Source: Paraburkholderia acidipaludis NBRC 101816 (GTDB lineage Bacteria; Pseudomonadota; Gammaproteobacteria; Burkholderiales; Burkholderiaceae). Taken from it: a DNA stretch of 64,000 bases. Shown here piece by piece: positions 27,253 to 35,298 of the stretch. The stretch is taken from contig NZ_BAXZ01000022.1 in NCBI RefSeq assembly GCF_000684975.1, forward strand, positions 66,866 through 130,865. Reading direction: 5' to 3'. The notes under the pieces were generated by a model that worked only from the letters and a program-made list of their open reading frames with translations, was not told where the DNA came from and did not search any database. Made by a program: the position numbers and the translations under genes. Every line of letters starts with the position of its first letter. Position 1 is the stretch's first letter.

Positions 27253-28431
27253 ATGACGACGACGATCCTCTTTGCCCTCTCCTGCCTCTCGCTGCTGATC
27301 TGGCTCGTCCTGCTGTTCGGGCGCGGCGGCTTCTGGCGCGCGCGTCCGGCCGCGCCGCTGCCCGTGGTCGAGCCCACGGTCGGCTGGCCCGCCGTCTGCG
27401 CCGTCGTGCCGGCGCGCAACGAAGCGGACGCCATCGGCGAGGCCGTGGGCTCGCTGCTGCAGCAGGGCTACGCGGGCGACTTCCACGTGATCGTGATCGA
27501 CGACCACAGCACCGACGGCACGGCCGAAGCCGCGCGCGCCGCGGCGCTCGCGCTGCAGTGCCCCGAGAAGCTTTCCGTGATCGCGGCGAAGCCGCTGCCG
27601 GCGGGCTGGTCGGGCAAGGTGTGGGCGCAGTCGCAGGGCATCGAGGCGGTGCGCACGCTGGGCCTGCCCGCTGATTATCTGCTGCTCACCGACGCGGACA
27701 TCGGCCATCCGCCCGACGCCGTCGCGCAACTCGTCGTGCGCGCGCAGGCGGAACAGCGCGACCTCGTTTCGCTGATGGTGCGCCTGCGCTGCGACTCGTT
27801 CTGGGAAAAGGCGCTGATCCCGGCGTTCGTGTTCTTCTTCGCGAAGCTCTACCCGTTCTCGTGGGTCAACGACCCGCGCAACAAGACGGCGGCGGCGGCG
27901 GGCGGCTGCATGCTGGTGCGCCGCGAGGCGCTGGAGGAGGCGGGCGGCATCGAATCGATCCGCGCCGAGCTGATCGACGACTGCAGCCTCGCCGCGCGCA
28001 TCAAGCATCGCGGCACGGGGCATCACCCGATCCGGCTCGACGTCGCCGCGAAGAGCGTGTCGCTGCGCCCGTACGATTCGTGGAAGGACATCTGGAACAT
28101 GATCGCGCGCACGGCGTTCACGCAGCTGCACTACTCGGCGTGGCAGCTCGCGGGGACGATACTCGGCATGACGGTGATCTATCTCGCGCCGCCTGTCGTC
28201 GCGCTGGCGCTCGGGCCCAAGGGCTGGCCTGCGTGGTTTGCCTGGGCGCTCATGTGCTGCGCCTATGCGCCGATGCTGGCCTACTATCGGCGCTCGCCGC
28301 TGTGGGCGCCGTTCCTGCCGCTCGTCGCGCTGTTCTACGTGGGCGCGACGTTCGCTTCGGCGTGGCGCTTCTGGCGCGGCAAGGGCGGGCAGTGGAAGGC
28401 GCGCGTGCAGGCGCCCGTGCAGGGACGGTGA
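27253..28431 (+). CDS. hpnB: Hopene-associated glycosyltransferase HpnB
   Basis: A 392-residue family 2 glycosyltransferase. It begins with a membrane helix (about residues 5-24), then the GT2 fold with VVPARNEADAIGEAV, VIDDHSTDGT and LLTDADIGHP (DxD-like), and ends with several membrane segments (about 290-375). HpnB proteins occur in hopanoid loci but their donor and product remain unproven. Next to hpnC, 14 bp apart. It converges on an unknown conserved gene with 12 bp between. Confidence 0.92.
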   Translation: MTTTILFALSCLSLLIWLVLLFGRGGFWRARPAAPLPVVEPTVGWPAVCAVVPARNEADAIGEAVGSLLQQGYAGDFHVIVIDDHSTDGTAEAARAAALALQCPEKLSVIAAKPLPAGWSGKVWAQSQGIEAVRTLGLPADYLLLTDADIGHPPDAVAQLVVRAQAEQRDLVSLMVRLRCDSFWEKALIPAFVFFFAKLYPFSWVNDPRNKTAAAAGGCMLVRREALEEAGGIESIRAELIDDCSLAARIKHRGTGHHPIRLDVAAKSVSLRPYDSWKDIWNMIARTAFTQLHYSAWQLAGTILGMTVIYLAPPVVALALGPKGWPAWFAWALMCCAYAPMLAYYRRSPLWAPFLPLVALFYVGATFASAWRFWRGKGGQWKARVQAPVQGR

Positions 28432-28443
28432 CGCGGCGCGGCT

Positions 28444-28959
28444 TTAGCGCTGCGTCAGCATCATGTACATCTGCACGACCATGTCCGGCGTGAACGTGAA
28501 CGGCACCCAGCCGTGACCCGTATGCCGGAGCACGAGCAGGCGGTCGCCGTTCGACTGCTTCTGCACGGCCATCGCCGGATTCTTCGTCGAAACGAAGCGC
28601 CAGCCGGGCGGCAGGTCGGGCGGCGGCTCGGGCTGCATCGAGGCGCGCACGTTGGCGAGGCGCTCGATCAGTTCGCCCACCTGCAGCGGATTGAGCAGCA
28701 CCGTCTTGCCGTCGATCTCCATCGTGAGCTGATTCTGCGAGGGGCGGTCGATCTTCAGCGTGTTGGGAGCGGGCGCGGTGGTTTTTTCCGCCGGCGCGGG
28801 CTGCGGCGCTTCAGCCGGCACAGCCGCTGGCGCGGCTTGCGCCTTCTCTTCGACGGCGACATCGGCTTGAGTGCTCGGCTGCGCCGCCTCGGCGGCGGCG
28901 GCCTGAAGGAGCTGATCGACGCCTGCGTCGAGCGCGCCGATCTGGTCTTGTAGATTCAT
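28444..28959 (-). CDS. Conserved Burkholderia protein of unknown function
   Basis: A 171-residue protein. The first half (about residues 15-75) is a low-complexity Ala/Pro/Glu linker; the second half is a compact conserved domain (TLKIDRPSQNQLTMEIDG, then PGWRFVSTKNPAMAVQKQ and a tryptophan-containing end). No signal peptide or membrane segment is seen. ATG 28959 is chosen because upstream sequence has poor composition. I do not recognise the domain. It sits between hpnB and hpnA on the minus strand, which may be chance. Confidence 0.7.
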   Translation of the reverse strand: MNLQDQIGALDAGVDQLLQAAAAEAAQPSTQADVAVEEKAQAAPAAVPAEAPQPAPAEKTTAPAPNTLKIDRPSQNQLTMEIDGKTVLLNPLQVGELIERLANVRASMQPEPPPDLPPGWRFVSTKNPAMAVQKQSNGDRLLVLRHTGHGWVPFTFTPDMVVQMYMMLTQR

Positions 28960-29127
28960 GCGGGGCTTCCAGGTAAGACCCGCGATTTTACCCACTGCGC
29001 GCGGGGCTTGCCGTTCCGGCGTTGTACGCATGTCGCAACAAAAGTTGTAACAAAATGCGATCTTCACGCGCAAAAGCGCGAAAAAACGGTGCCAGACGGT
29101 GCGCCTGCCCGTTAGCGCTTCATGAAC

Positions 29128-30138
29128 TCAACTCTTCAGATAGCCCGCTTCGCGGAACCACGCGAGCGCGTCCTCCAGCCCCTGGCGATACGGCCGCGCG
29201 CGATAGCCCAGCTCGCGCTCCGCTTTTTCCGATGTGAAAAACATCTTGTTCTTCGACATCTTCAGCGCGTCGACGGTGACGAACGGCTCGCGCTTCGTGA
29301 AGCGCGCGACGGCTTCCGCGCCGAGCGCGAGCGGATAGAGCGGCCAGCGCGGCAGCGCGAGCGTGGGCGGCTTGCGGCCGACCATGCCCGCGATGTCGGC
29401 GAGCATCTGCTGCAGCGGCAGATTCTCGCCGCCGAGGATGTAGCGCTCGCCGATGCGCCCGTGTTCCAGCGCGAGGAAATGACCCTGCGCGACGTCGTCG
29501 ACGTGCACGAGATTCAGGCCCGTGTCGACGAACGCGGGGATCTTGCCGGTTGCCGCCTCGACGATGATGCGGCCCGTGGGCGTGGGCTTCACGTCGCGCG
29601 GGCCGATCGGCGTGGACGGGTTGACGATCACGGCGGGCAGGCCGTCGCGCTCGATCATGCGCTCCACCGCGCGCTCGGAGAGCACCTTGCTGCGCTTGTA
29701 GACGCCGATGGCCTGTTCGGCCGTGAGCGGCGAGGTTTCGTCGGCGGAAGCCCCCGAACTCGTGACCTTGAGCGTCGCGACGCTGCTCGTGTACACGATG
29801 CGCTCGACCCCCGCTTCGAGGGCCGCGCGCATGGTGGCTTCGGCGCCTTCCAGATTCGCGCGCTCGATCTCGTGCGGGTCCGGCGCCCAGAGGCGATAGT
29901 CGGCGGCCACGTGGAACAGGTAGCGCACGCCGGAGAGGGCGGCGCGCATCGAAGCGGCGTCGCGCATGTCGCCGGTCACGACTTCGGCGTCGAGCGCGGC
30001 GAGGTTGGTGCGGGGGCTCGTCGGGCGCACCAGCACGCGCACGGCGTAGCCCTTCTCCTGAGCGATGCGGGCGACGGCCGAGCCGACGAAGCCGGAGGCA
30101 CCGGTGATCAGCACGAGGTCGCGTGAATGGGCGGTCAT
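29128..30138 (-). CDS. hpnA: Hopanoid-associated sugar epimerase HpnA
   Basis: A 336-residue extended short-chain dehydrogenase. The NAD(P) motif is VLITGASGFVGSAVAR at about residues 9-24, and the catalytic YxxxK is in GVYKRSKVLSE. HpnA-type proteins are linked to hopanoid gene sets and are thought to supply a modified sugar for hopanoid head groups; the substrate is not established. ATG 30138 with AGGAAG upstream. It is near hpnC/hpnB but on the other strand, separated from hpnB by one unknown gene. Confidence 0.92.
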   Translation of the reverse strand: MTAHSRDLVLITGASGFVGSAVARIAQEKGYAVRVLVRPTSPRTNLAALDAEVVTGDMRDAASMRAALSGVRYLFHVAADYRLWAPDPHEIERANLEGAEATMRAALEAGVERIVYTSSVATLKVTSSGASADETSPLTAEQAIGVYKRSKVLSERAVERMIERDGLPAVIVNPSTPIGPRDVKPTPTGRIIVEAATGKIPAFVDTGLNLVHVDDVAQGHFLALEHGRIGERYILGGENLPLQQMLADIAGMVGRKPPTLALPRWPLYPLALGAEAVARFTKREPFVTVDALKMSKNKMFFTSEKAERELGYRARPYRQGLEDALAWFREAGYLKS

Positions 30139-30330
30139 ACGAAATGGACTTCCTGGTCGGTCCGCGCCGGGTGGCGCGCGGTGATGTTCGATTGCATCCG
30201 GTTGGGCCGGAGGCGGTCGCGCCGCCGGCGTGGCACGGATTGTACGTGGCGCGCGCCGACGCATGGCGGCACGCGCCACGCTCGCGCGCCGCGGCGTCTA
30301 CAATGCCGCGCAGAGAGAGGAGATTGAACG

Positions 30331-30627
30331 ATGACTGGACCGGATCTGGATTCGCGCGTCGAAACGTACTACGTGCGCGTGCGCGGGACAGTGCAGGGCG
30401 TGGGCTTTCGGCATGCAACGGTACGCCAGGCGCACGCGCTGCGCATTCGCGGCTATGTGGCCAACCTGGAGGACGGCTCGGTCGAGGCCGTGATCCAGGG
30501 CACGGCCAACCAGGTGGACCGCATGCTGTCGTGGCTGCGCCACGGGCCGCCCTCCGCGCGCGTCACGGAGGTGGCGAGCGAAGAACGTCACACCGACAAA
30601 CGTTACGAGCGCTTCGAGCAGCATTGA
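30331..30627 (+). CDS. acyP: Acylphosphatase
   Basis: A 98-residue acylphosphatase that hydrolyses carboxyl-phosphate bonds. The signature VRGTVQGVGFRHATVRQA contains the phosphate-binding loop and catalytic arginine, and GYVANLEDGSVEAVIQG holds the catalytic asparagine. AGAGAGGAG precedes the ATG. It stands alone between hpnA (divergent) and the EgtD-like gene (convergent). Confidence 0.93.
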   Translation: MTGPDLDSRVETYYVRVRGTVQGVGFRHATVRQAHALRIRGYVANLEDGSVEAVIQGTANQVDRMLSWLRHGPPSARVTEVASEERHTDKRYERFEQH

Positions 30628-30684
30628 AGGTTTTTCGCGTTGCCCTCGCCGCCGGCGACCGGGGAGAGGGGCAGCGCCGCGACG

Positions 30685-31680
30685 TCATTTCACCGCGAGC
30701 AGACTCTCCGCGAATCCCCACTCCTTCTCGATCCACTGACGCGCGCAGCTGAACCCCGCGTCGTCGGCGATCGCGGGGATTTCGTCGGCGTAATACTTGT
30801 GGCTGCTTTCGGTCCAGATCGTCTCGCCCGCCTCCAGCGCGACCGAGAGCTGCGCCGCGCCCACGTGCGCTTCCACGCGGCGCTTCGCGCGCAGATGCAT
30901 CTCGATGCTGCGCGCGTCGGGGTTGAAGCGCGCAACGTGCTCGAAGGCGGCAAGGTCGAAATCACCGTCGAGCTCGCGGTTGATGCGCGCGAGCAGGTTC
31001 AGGTTGAACGCGGCCGTCGCGCCGATGGCGTCGTCGTAGGCGGCCACCAAAGTATTCACGGGCTTCACGAGGTCGGTGCCGAGCAGCAGCGTGTCGCCGG
31101 GCTTGAGCATCGCGCGGATGTCGCGCAGAAAGCGCGTGGCCGCGAGGCGCGCGAAATTGCCGATCGTGCTGCCGAGAAACAGCACGAAAAGCTGCTCGCC
31201 GGGCGCGCGCCGGCGGCTGACTTCGGCGAGGCCGGCCAGATAGTCGCGCTCGTAGCCGACGATGGAAATGCGCTCGATATCGGCCAGCTCGCGGCGGCAC
31301 AGCTGCAAGGCCGTGCGCGAGATCTCGATAGGACAGTACGAGGTGGGCCGCTTGCGGCACAGCGCTTCGAGGATGCGGCGCGTCTTGCGGCCGCTGCCGC
31401 TGCCGAGTTCGGCGACGGTGACGTCGGCGGGCAGGGCGTCGACGATCTCGCCCGCGTAGCGCGTGAGGAGGCGCTCTTCAGCGCGCGTCACGCCGTACTC
31501 GGGCAATACGGTGATCACTTCGAACAGTGCCGATCCCACTTCGTCATACAGATACTTCGACGGCAGTTCCTTCTGCGGCGCGTGCGTGAGGCCGGCATGG
31601 ACCTCGCCGGCGAACGCGGCGACGGCGGGGGAAACCACTGCGGGGCGGGCTGCGGCGGGGCGGTGCGCAGGACGGGGCAT
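30685..31680 (-). CDS. egtD: EgtD-like L-histidine N-alpha-methyltransferase
   Basis: A 331-residue SAM-dependent methyltransferase of the EgtD/DUF2260 type, which trimethylates histidine to hercynine, the first step of ergothioneine synthesis. The SAM site is VAELGSGSGRKTRRIL and the family end motif ETIWTESSHKYYADEI is present. AGGAGCTCGC precedes ATG 31680. The usual partner egtB, which adds the sulfur, is not adjacent on either side, so either egtB is elsewhere or the product is hercynine or another methylated amino acid. Mild doubt about exact substrate. Confidence 0.88.
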   Translation of the reverse strand: MPRPAHRPAAARPAVVSPAVAAFAGEVHAGLTHAPQKELPSKYLYDEVGSALFEVITVLPEYGVTRAEERLLTRYAGEIVDALPADVTVAELGSGSGRKTRRILEALCRKRPTSYCPIEISRTALQLCRRELADIERISIVGYERDYLAGLAEVSRRRAPGEQLFVLFLGSTIGNFARLAATRFLRDIRAMLKPGDTLLLGTDLVKPVNTLVAAYDDAIGATAAFNLNLLARINRELDGDFDLAAFEHVARFNPDARSIEMHLRAKRRVEAHVGAAQLSVALEAGETIWTESSHKYYADEIPAIADDAGFSCARQWIEKEWGFAESLLAVK

Positions 31681-32085
31681 GCGAGCTCCTGGTGCGTTTG
31701 ACGGCGGCCGGCGGCGCGCACCTCGCAAACGTCGGGGCGAAGGCGCTTCGCACGGAAGGGCGGTTCCGTAGCAAGACTTACGTTCTAGTCCATGCCGGCG
31801 CGATCTGCACGGACTAAATCGCGCGGGATCGCGTCCTGGGTACGGTCACGGCAGGCAGCATTGCGCGTGCCCGGGCGTGCCCGCCATCACGGGCGGCGCG
31901 CCGGGCGACTAAAATGCCGGCTGGCGGCCGGGCGTACCGGCCGTTGCCTGCTTCATTTACACGATTCCGATGACAATGCCTTTATCCGTGCCCGGCGCGC
32001 TTGCCTGCGCCGAGCGCCGCCCCCGCCGTTCCCGTTCCCCGCGGTCCGGGCCGACCGCCTCCCGCCACCTGAACCCAGCCCGCCG
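31681..32085. other. Intergenic between egtD and rarD
   Basis: About 405 bp of divergent upstream DNA. No supported gene, hairpin or strong promoter was found. A frame open upstream of rarD extends through it but has unnatural composition. Confidence 0.6.
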
Positions 32086-32979
32086 ATGAACCCGTACGAG
32101 CCTCGGCGCGGGATCGCGCTTTCCGTGGCGGCCTCGGCCCTGTTCGCGCTGATGTCGGCCTATACGCTGCTGCTCGCGCCGCTCTCCGGCCTCGATATCT
32201 TCGCGTGGCGCGTGATCTGGACCATGCCGGGCGCGCTGGCGCTGCTGCTTGTGCGCGGCCGGTGGCCGCAATTGCGCGCGCTCGTCGTGCGCATGGTGCA
32301 GGAGCCGCGCATGGCGCTCGCGCTCGCGCTAAGCGCCGCGCTGCTCGGCCTGCAGCTCTGGCTGTTCCTCTGGGCGCCGTTGCACGGGGACATGCTGGAA
32401 GTCTCGCTCGGCTATTTTCTGCTGCCGCTCATCATGGTGCTGGTGGGGCGCTTCTACTATCACGAACGGCTCGATGGCCTGCAATGGCTCGCCGTGGTGT
32501 GCGCGGCGGTGGGCGTGGCCCATGAGCTCTGGGCCACGCATGCGTTCTCGTGGCCCACGCTGCTGGTCGCGTTCGGCTATCCGCCGTACTTCGTGCTGCG
32601 TCGCAAGATTCACGCAGACTCGCTCGCGACCTTCGCGGTCGAGATGGTCCTGCTGACGCCGGTTGCCGTTTTCGAGGCGTGGGCGGGCGGCTCGATGGCG
32701 CTGCTCGATGCCCGCCCCTTTCTCGAATTCGTCCTGCTGCCGGGGCTGGGCGCGCTTAGCACCGTGGCGCTCGCGTCCTACCTCAAGGCGAGCCGCCTGT
32801 TGCCGATGGCGCTCTTCGGCATTCTCGGCTATGTCGAGCCGGTGCTGCTCGTAATCGTTTCGGTGACGCTGCTGGGCGAGCATCTGGGCGCGCGGGAGCT
32901 GGCGACCTATGTGCCGATCTGGCTGGCCGTGGGCCTGACGGCGCTGCACGGCGCACGGCTCGTGCGCTTGTCGCGCTAG
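32086..32979 (+). CDS. rarD: RarD/EamA-family permease
   Basis: A 297-residue membrane protein with about ten hydrophobic helices, matching RarD of the drug/metabolite transporter superfamily. Typical segments are RRGIALSVAASALFALM at the start and LGYVEPVLLVIVSVTLLGEH near the end. RarD was named after chloramphenicol sensitivity; its natural substrate is unclear. The ATG at 32086 gives the usual N-terminus; there is no strong ribosome site. Confidence 0.88.
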   Translation: MNPYEPRRGIALSVAASALFALMSAYTLLLAPLSGLDIFAWRVIWTMPGALALLLVRGRWPQLRALVVRMVQEPRMALALALSAALLGLQLWLFLWAPLHGDMLEVSLGYFLLPLIMVLVGRFYYHERLDGLQWLAVVCAAVGVAHELWATHAFSWPTLLVAFGYPPYFVLRRKIHADSLATFAVEMVLLTPVAVFEAWAGGSMALLDARPFLEFVLLPGLGALSTVALASYLKASRLLPMALFGILGYVEPVLLVIVSVTLLGEHLGARELATYVPIWLAVGLTALHGARLVRLSR

Positions 32980-33057
32980 CGCGCCGGCGCGGGGCAGACG
33001 GCGCATGCTCTCGCGCCGTGCGACGTCCCGGCGCGCACTGCCCGTGGGGCGTGCGCT

Positions 33058-33615
33058 TTACGGCCGCTGCCCGGCCGCCGCTTTCGGCGGGTTGACCCGC
33101 GTCGGGCCTGTTTTCGCTTCGATCGCCGCGCGCAGCGCGGGCCGCCACCCGAGGCCGAAGAGCGCTTCGGCGAGCACGAACAGCGGGCCGACAATCAAGC
33201 CGGTCACGTCGTCGACGAAGGCCGGCTTGCGGTGCTCGTAGGCCGCATGGCCGACGAACTGGAACACCCACCCCACCACGAACAGCGCAATGCCGCTGCC
33301 GAGCCACACGGCGGTGGACTGCGCGGCGAGCCACGCGCCGAACGCGACGCAGGCGGCGGAGATAACGGCCATCATCAGCCCGAGCGGCACGTCGAGCACG
33401 AGGTAGTACACGGTCGCGCCGCCGAACAGGAGCCATGCCGGCGAGAGGGGGGAAAGCAGGGAGAAAGGCGGCGCGCCGGCCGTCAGTGCCGGGCGCGCAA
33501 GCAGCACCGCGAGCGCCAGCACGATCAGCGGGATGCCGACGAAGTGCGTCGCGATATTGCGGACGTCGCGATGATAGGCCGCGTACTGGGTCAGCTGATC
33601 GGTCAGGTTTCTCAT
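33058..33615 (-). CDS. Mpo1/DUF962-family membrane protein
   Basis: A 185-residue protein with four membrane helices. The start MRNLTDQLTQYAAYHRDVRN followed by THFVGIPLIVL and the later GHAAYEHRKPA are the DUF962 signature, whose conserved histidines bind iron in yeast Mpo1, a dioxygenase that alpha-oxidises 2-hydroxy fatty acids. Whether the bacterial protein does this is unknown. ATG 33615 with AGAGGGG upstream. Divergent from the Crp/Fnr regulator, about 100 bp apart. Confidence 0.85.
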   Translation of the reverse strand: MRNLTDQLTQYAAYHRDVRNIATHFVGIPLIVLALAVLLARPALTAGAPPFSLLSPLSPAWLLFGGATVYYLVLDVPLGLMMAVISAACVAFGAWLAAQSTAVWLGSGIALFVVGWVFQFVGHAAYEHRKPAFVDDVTGLIVGPLFVLAEALFGLGWRPALRAAIEAKTGPTRVNPPKAAAGQRP

Positions 33616-33718
33616 GGATGCCCCTCTATCTCCAAAATCATTATGATCGTCGGGGATTCGTGTACAAGACCTTCGCCTGCCCGACAATCTCCCTACCCAT
33701 TTCGCCCCACCCTCACCT

Positions 33719-34447
33719 GTGCGTTCCGACCGTCCTCATTCCCCCGGCGACGATCCGGCGTTGCCGGCCATCGCAGCGGCCCTTGAGCGCAGCGCATGGT
33801 TCCGCGGCCTGCCCGACGCGCTGCGGGCCGCGTTGCGCGCCGCCGGCCGCGTGCGCACCGTGCGCGCCGGCGAACGCCTCTTCATGCGCGGCGACCCCGA
33901 CGACGGCGTCTACTGCGTGCTGGAAGGGGCGGTGCGCGTGGGGGCGGCGAGCATGGGCGGCCGCGAGGCATTGCTGGCGGTGGTGGGGCCCACGAGCTGG
34001 TTCGGCGAAATCACGCTGTTCGACGGCGGCCCGCGCACGCACGACGCCTATGCGGAGCGCGACTCCACGCTCTTTCACGTGCCGCGCGCGCCGCTGGCGG
34101 CGCTGCTCGACGCCACGCCGGCCTGGTGGCACGCATTCGGCCTGCTTCTGACGCAAAAGCTGCGCCTCGCCTTCGACGCGATCGAGGAAGCCGCGCTGCT
34201 GCCCGCCGCCGCGCGCGTGGCGCGCCGGCTGCTGGTGCTGGCCCGCAGCTACGGCGAGGACCCCGGCGGAGGGGGCGAGCATCGCGTAGTGAGCGTGCCG
34301 CAGGAAGATCTGGCGCTGATGCTGGCCCTTTCGCGGCAGACCGTGAACCAGATCCTGAGGCAGTTCGAGCGCGACGGACTGGTGGTGCTGCGCTACGGCC
34401 AGATCGAGATTGCGGACGCGGCGCGGCTCGCCCAGGCCGCGGAATGA
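33719..34447 (+). CDS. Crp/Fnr-family transcriptional regulator
   Basis: A 242-residue regulator with a cyclic-nucleotide-binding-like domain (about residues 20-140; GDPDDGVYCVLEGAVRV and TSWFGEITLFDGGPRTH) and a C-terminal winged helix-turn-helix (VPQEDLALMLALSRQTVNQIL, about 190-220). It lacks the FNR N-terminal cysteines, so it is unlikely to carry an Fe-S cluster. The best start is a GTG at 33719, with no clear ribosome site. An AT-rich palindrome lies 37 bp after its stop. Confidence 0.87.
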   Translation: MRSDRPHSPGDDPALPAIAAALERSAWFRGLPDALRAALRAAGRVRTVRAGERLFMRGDPDDGVYCVLEGAVRVGAASMGGREALLAVVGPTSWFGEITLFDGGPRTHDAYAERDSTLFHVPRAPLAALLDATPAWWHAFGLLLTQKLRLAFDAIEEAALLPAAARVARRLLVLARSYGEDPGGGGEHRVVSVPQEDLALMLALSRQTVNQILRQFERDGLVVLRYGQIEIADAARLAQAAE

Positions 34448-34484
34448 GCGTCAACTGGCGGTCAATGACACTCAACATGAATAC

Positions 34485-34507
34485 ATATTGATTTAATTGA
34501 TCAATAT
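34485..34507. promoter_or_regulatory. AT-rich palindrome, possible Crp/Fnr-type operator
   Basis: ATATTGAT (34485-34492) and ATCAATAT (34500-34507) are perfect inverted arms around a 7-bp spacer. The TTGAT/ATCAA core resembles an FNR box but the spacing is 7, not 4. It lies between a Crp/Fnr gene and the HAD-hydrolase operon, upstream of the latter. Confidence 0.45.
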
Positions 34508-34638
34508 AGTGTTCGCTGTGGCGGATTCGCTTACGGTGTTTCCCGCTTTTTCCGTTTTACCCGCACAATGAGGGCCGGTTCCGCGCGACAACACTGCGGC
34601 GCTCTTCGCCCACCCCTACCGTTCCACCGTTTCGTTTC

Positions 34639-35298
34639 ATGACCGACCGCGTCGTTGCCGCCTTCGACTTCGATGGCACCATCACTACTTCGGACAGCTT
34701 TCGAGCCTTCCTGCTTCAAACCGCGAGTCCGGCGCGCTTCGCGTTCGCCGTGCTGCGCTGCCTGCCATGGCTCGCGGGCATCGCGCCGGGGTGGTCCGAG
34801 CGCGGCCCCACCAAGGCGCGCTTTCTGTACGCCGCCGTGGGCCCCGTGCGACGCGAGGCGCTCGATGCCGCCGCGCAGCGCTTCGTCGAAGAGGGGCTGC
34901 CCGCGCTGGTGCGCCCCGAGATGGTCGCGCGCGTGCGCGAGCATCAGGCGCTGGGCCATGAGGTGGTGCTGGTCAGTGCCTCGCCATCGCTGTATCTGCG
35001 CAAGTGGGCGGCGGCGGTGGGTATCGGAACGGTGCTTGCGACCGAGCTGGAATGGCGCGACGACGTGTACACGGGACGGCTCGCGGGACGCAACTGCTGG
35101 GGCCCGGAAAAGGTCGCGCGCCTGCGCGCCTGGTGGGGCGACCGCGCGCCGACCACGCTGTACGCTTATGGCGACAGCCGCGGCGACCGCGAAATGGCTG
35201 CGCTCGCGAATCACGCATGGATACGCGGGACCGTGCCGCTGCCGCCGCTCGCGGCTACGATCAACCCATCGGCTCGACCGGAAGGAGACGTCTCATGA
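34639..35298 (+). CDS. HAD-superfamily phosphatase (SerB-like, HAD-IB)
   Basis: A 219-residue haloacid dehalogenase phosphatase. Motif I is FDFDGTITTSD (nucleophile Asp10, Asp12), motif II is LVSASPSLYL, motif III/IV is YGDSRGDREM. This arrangement is that of the HAD-IB group near phosphoserine phosphatase and the PgpC phosphatidylglycerophosphatase family; the substrate is not resolved. Its stop overlaps the next gene's ATG (ATGA), so the two are translationally coupled. Confidence 0.85.
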   Translation: MTDRVVAAFDFDGTITTSDSFRAFLLQTASPARFAFAVLRCLPWLAGIAPGWSERGPTKARFLYAAVGPVRREALDAAAQRFVEEGLPALVRPEMVARVREHQALGHEVVLVSASPSLYLRKWAAAVGIGTVLATELEWRDDVYTGRLAGRNCWGPEKVARLRAWWGDRAPTTLYAYGDSRGDREMAALANHAWIRGTVPLPPLAATINPSARPEGDVS

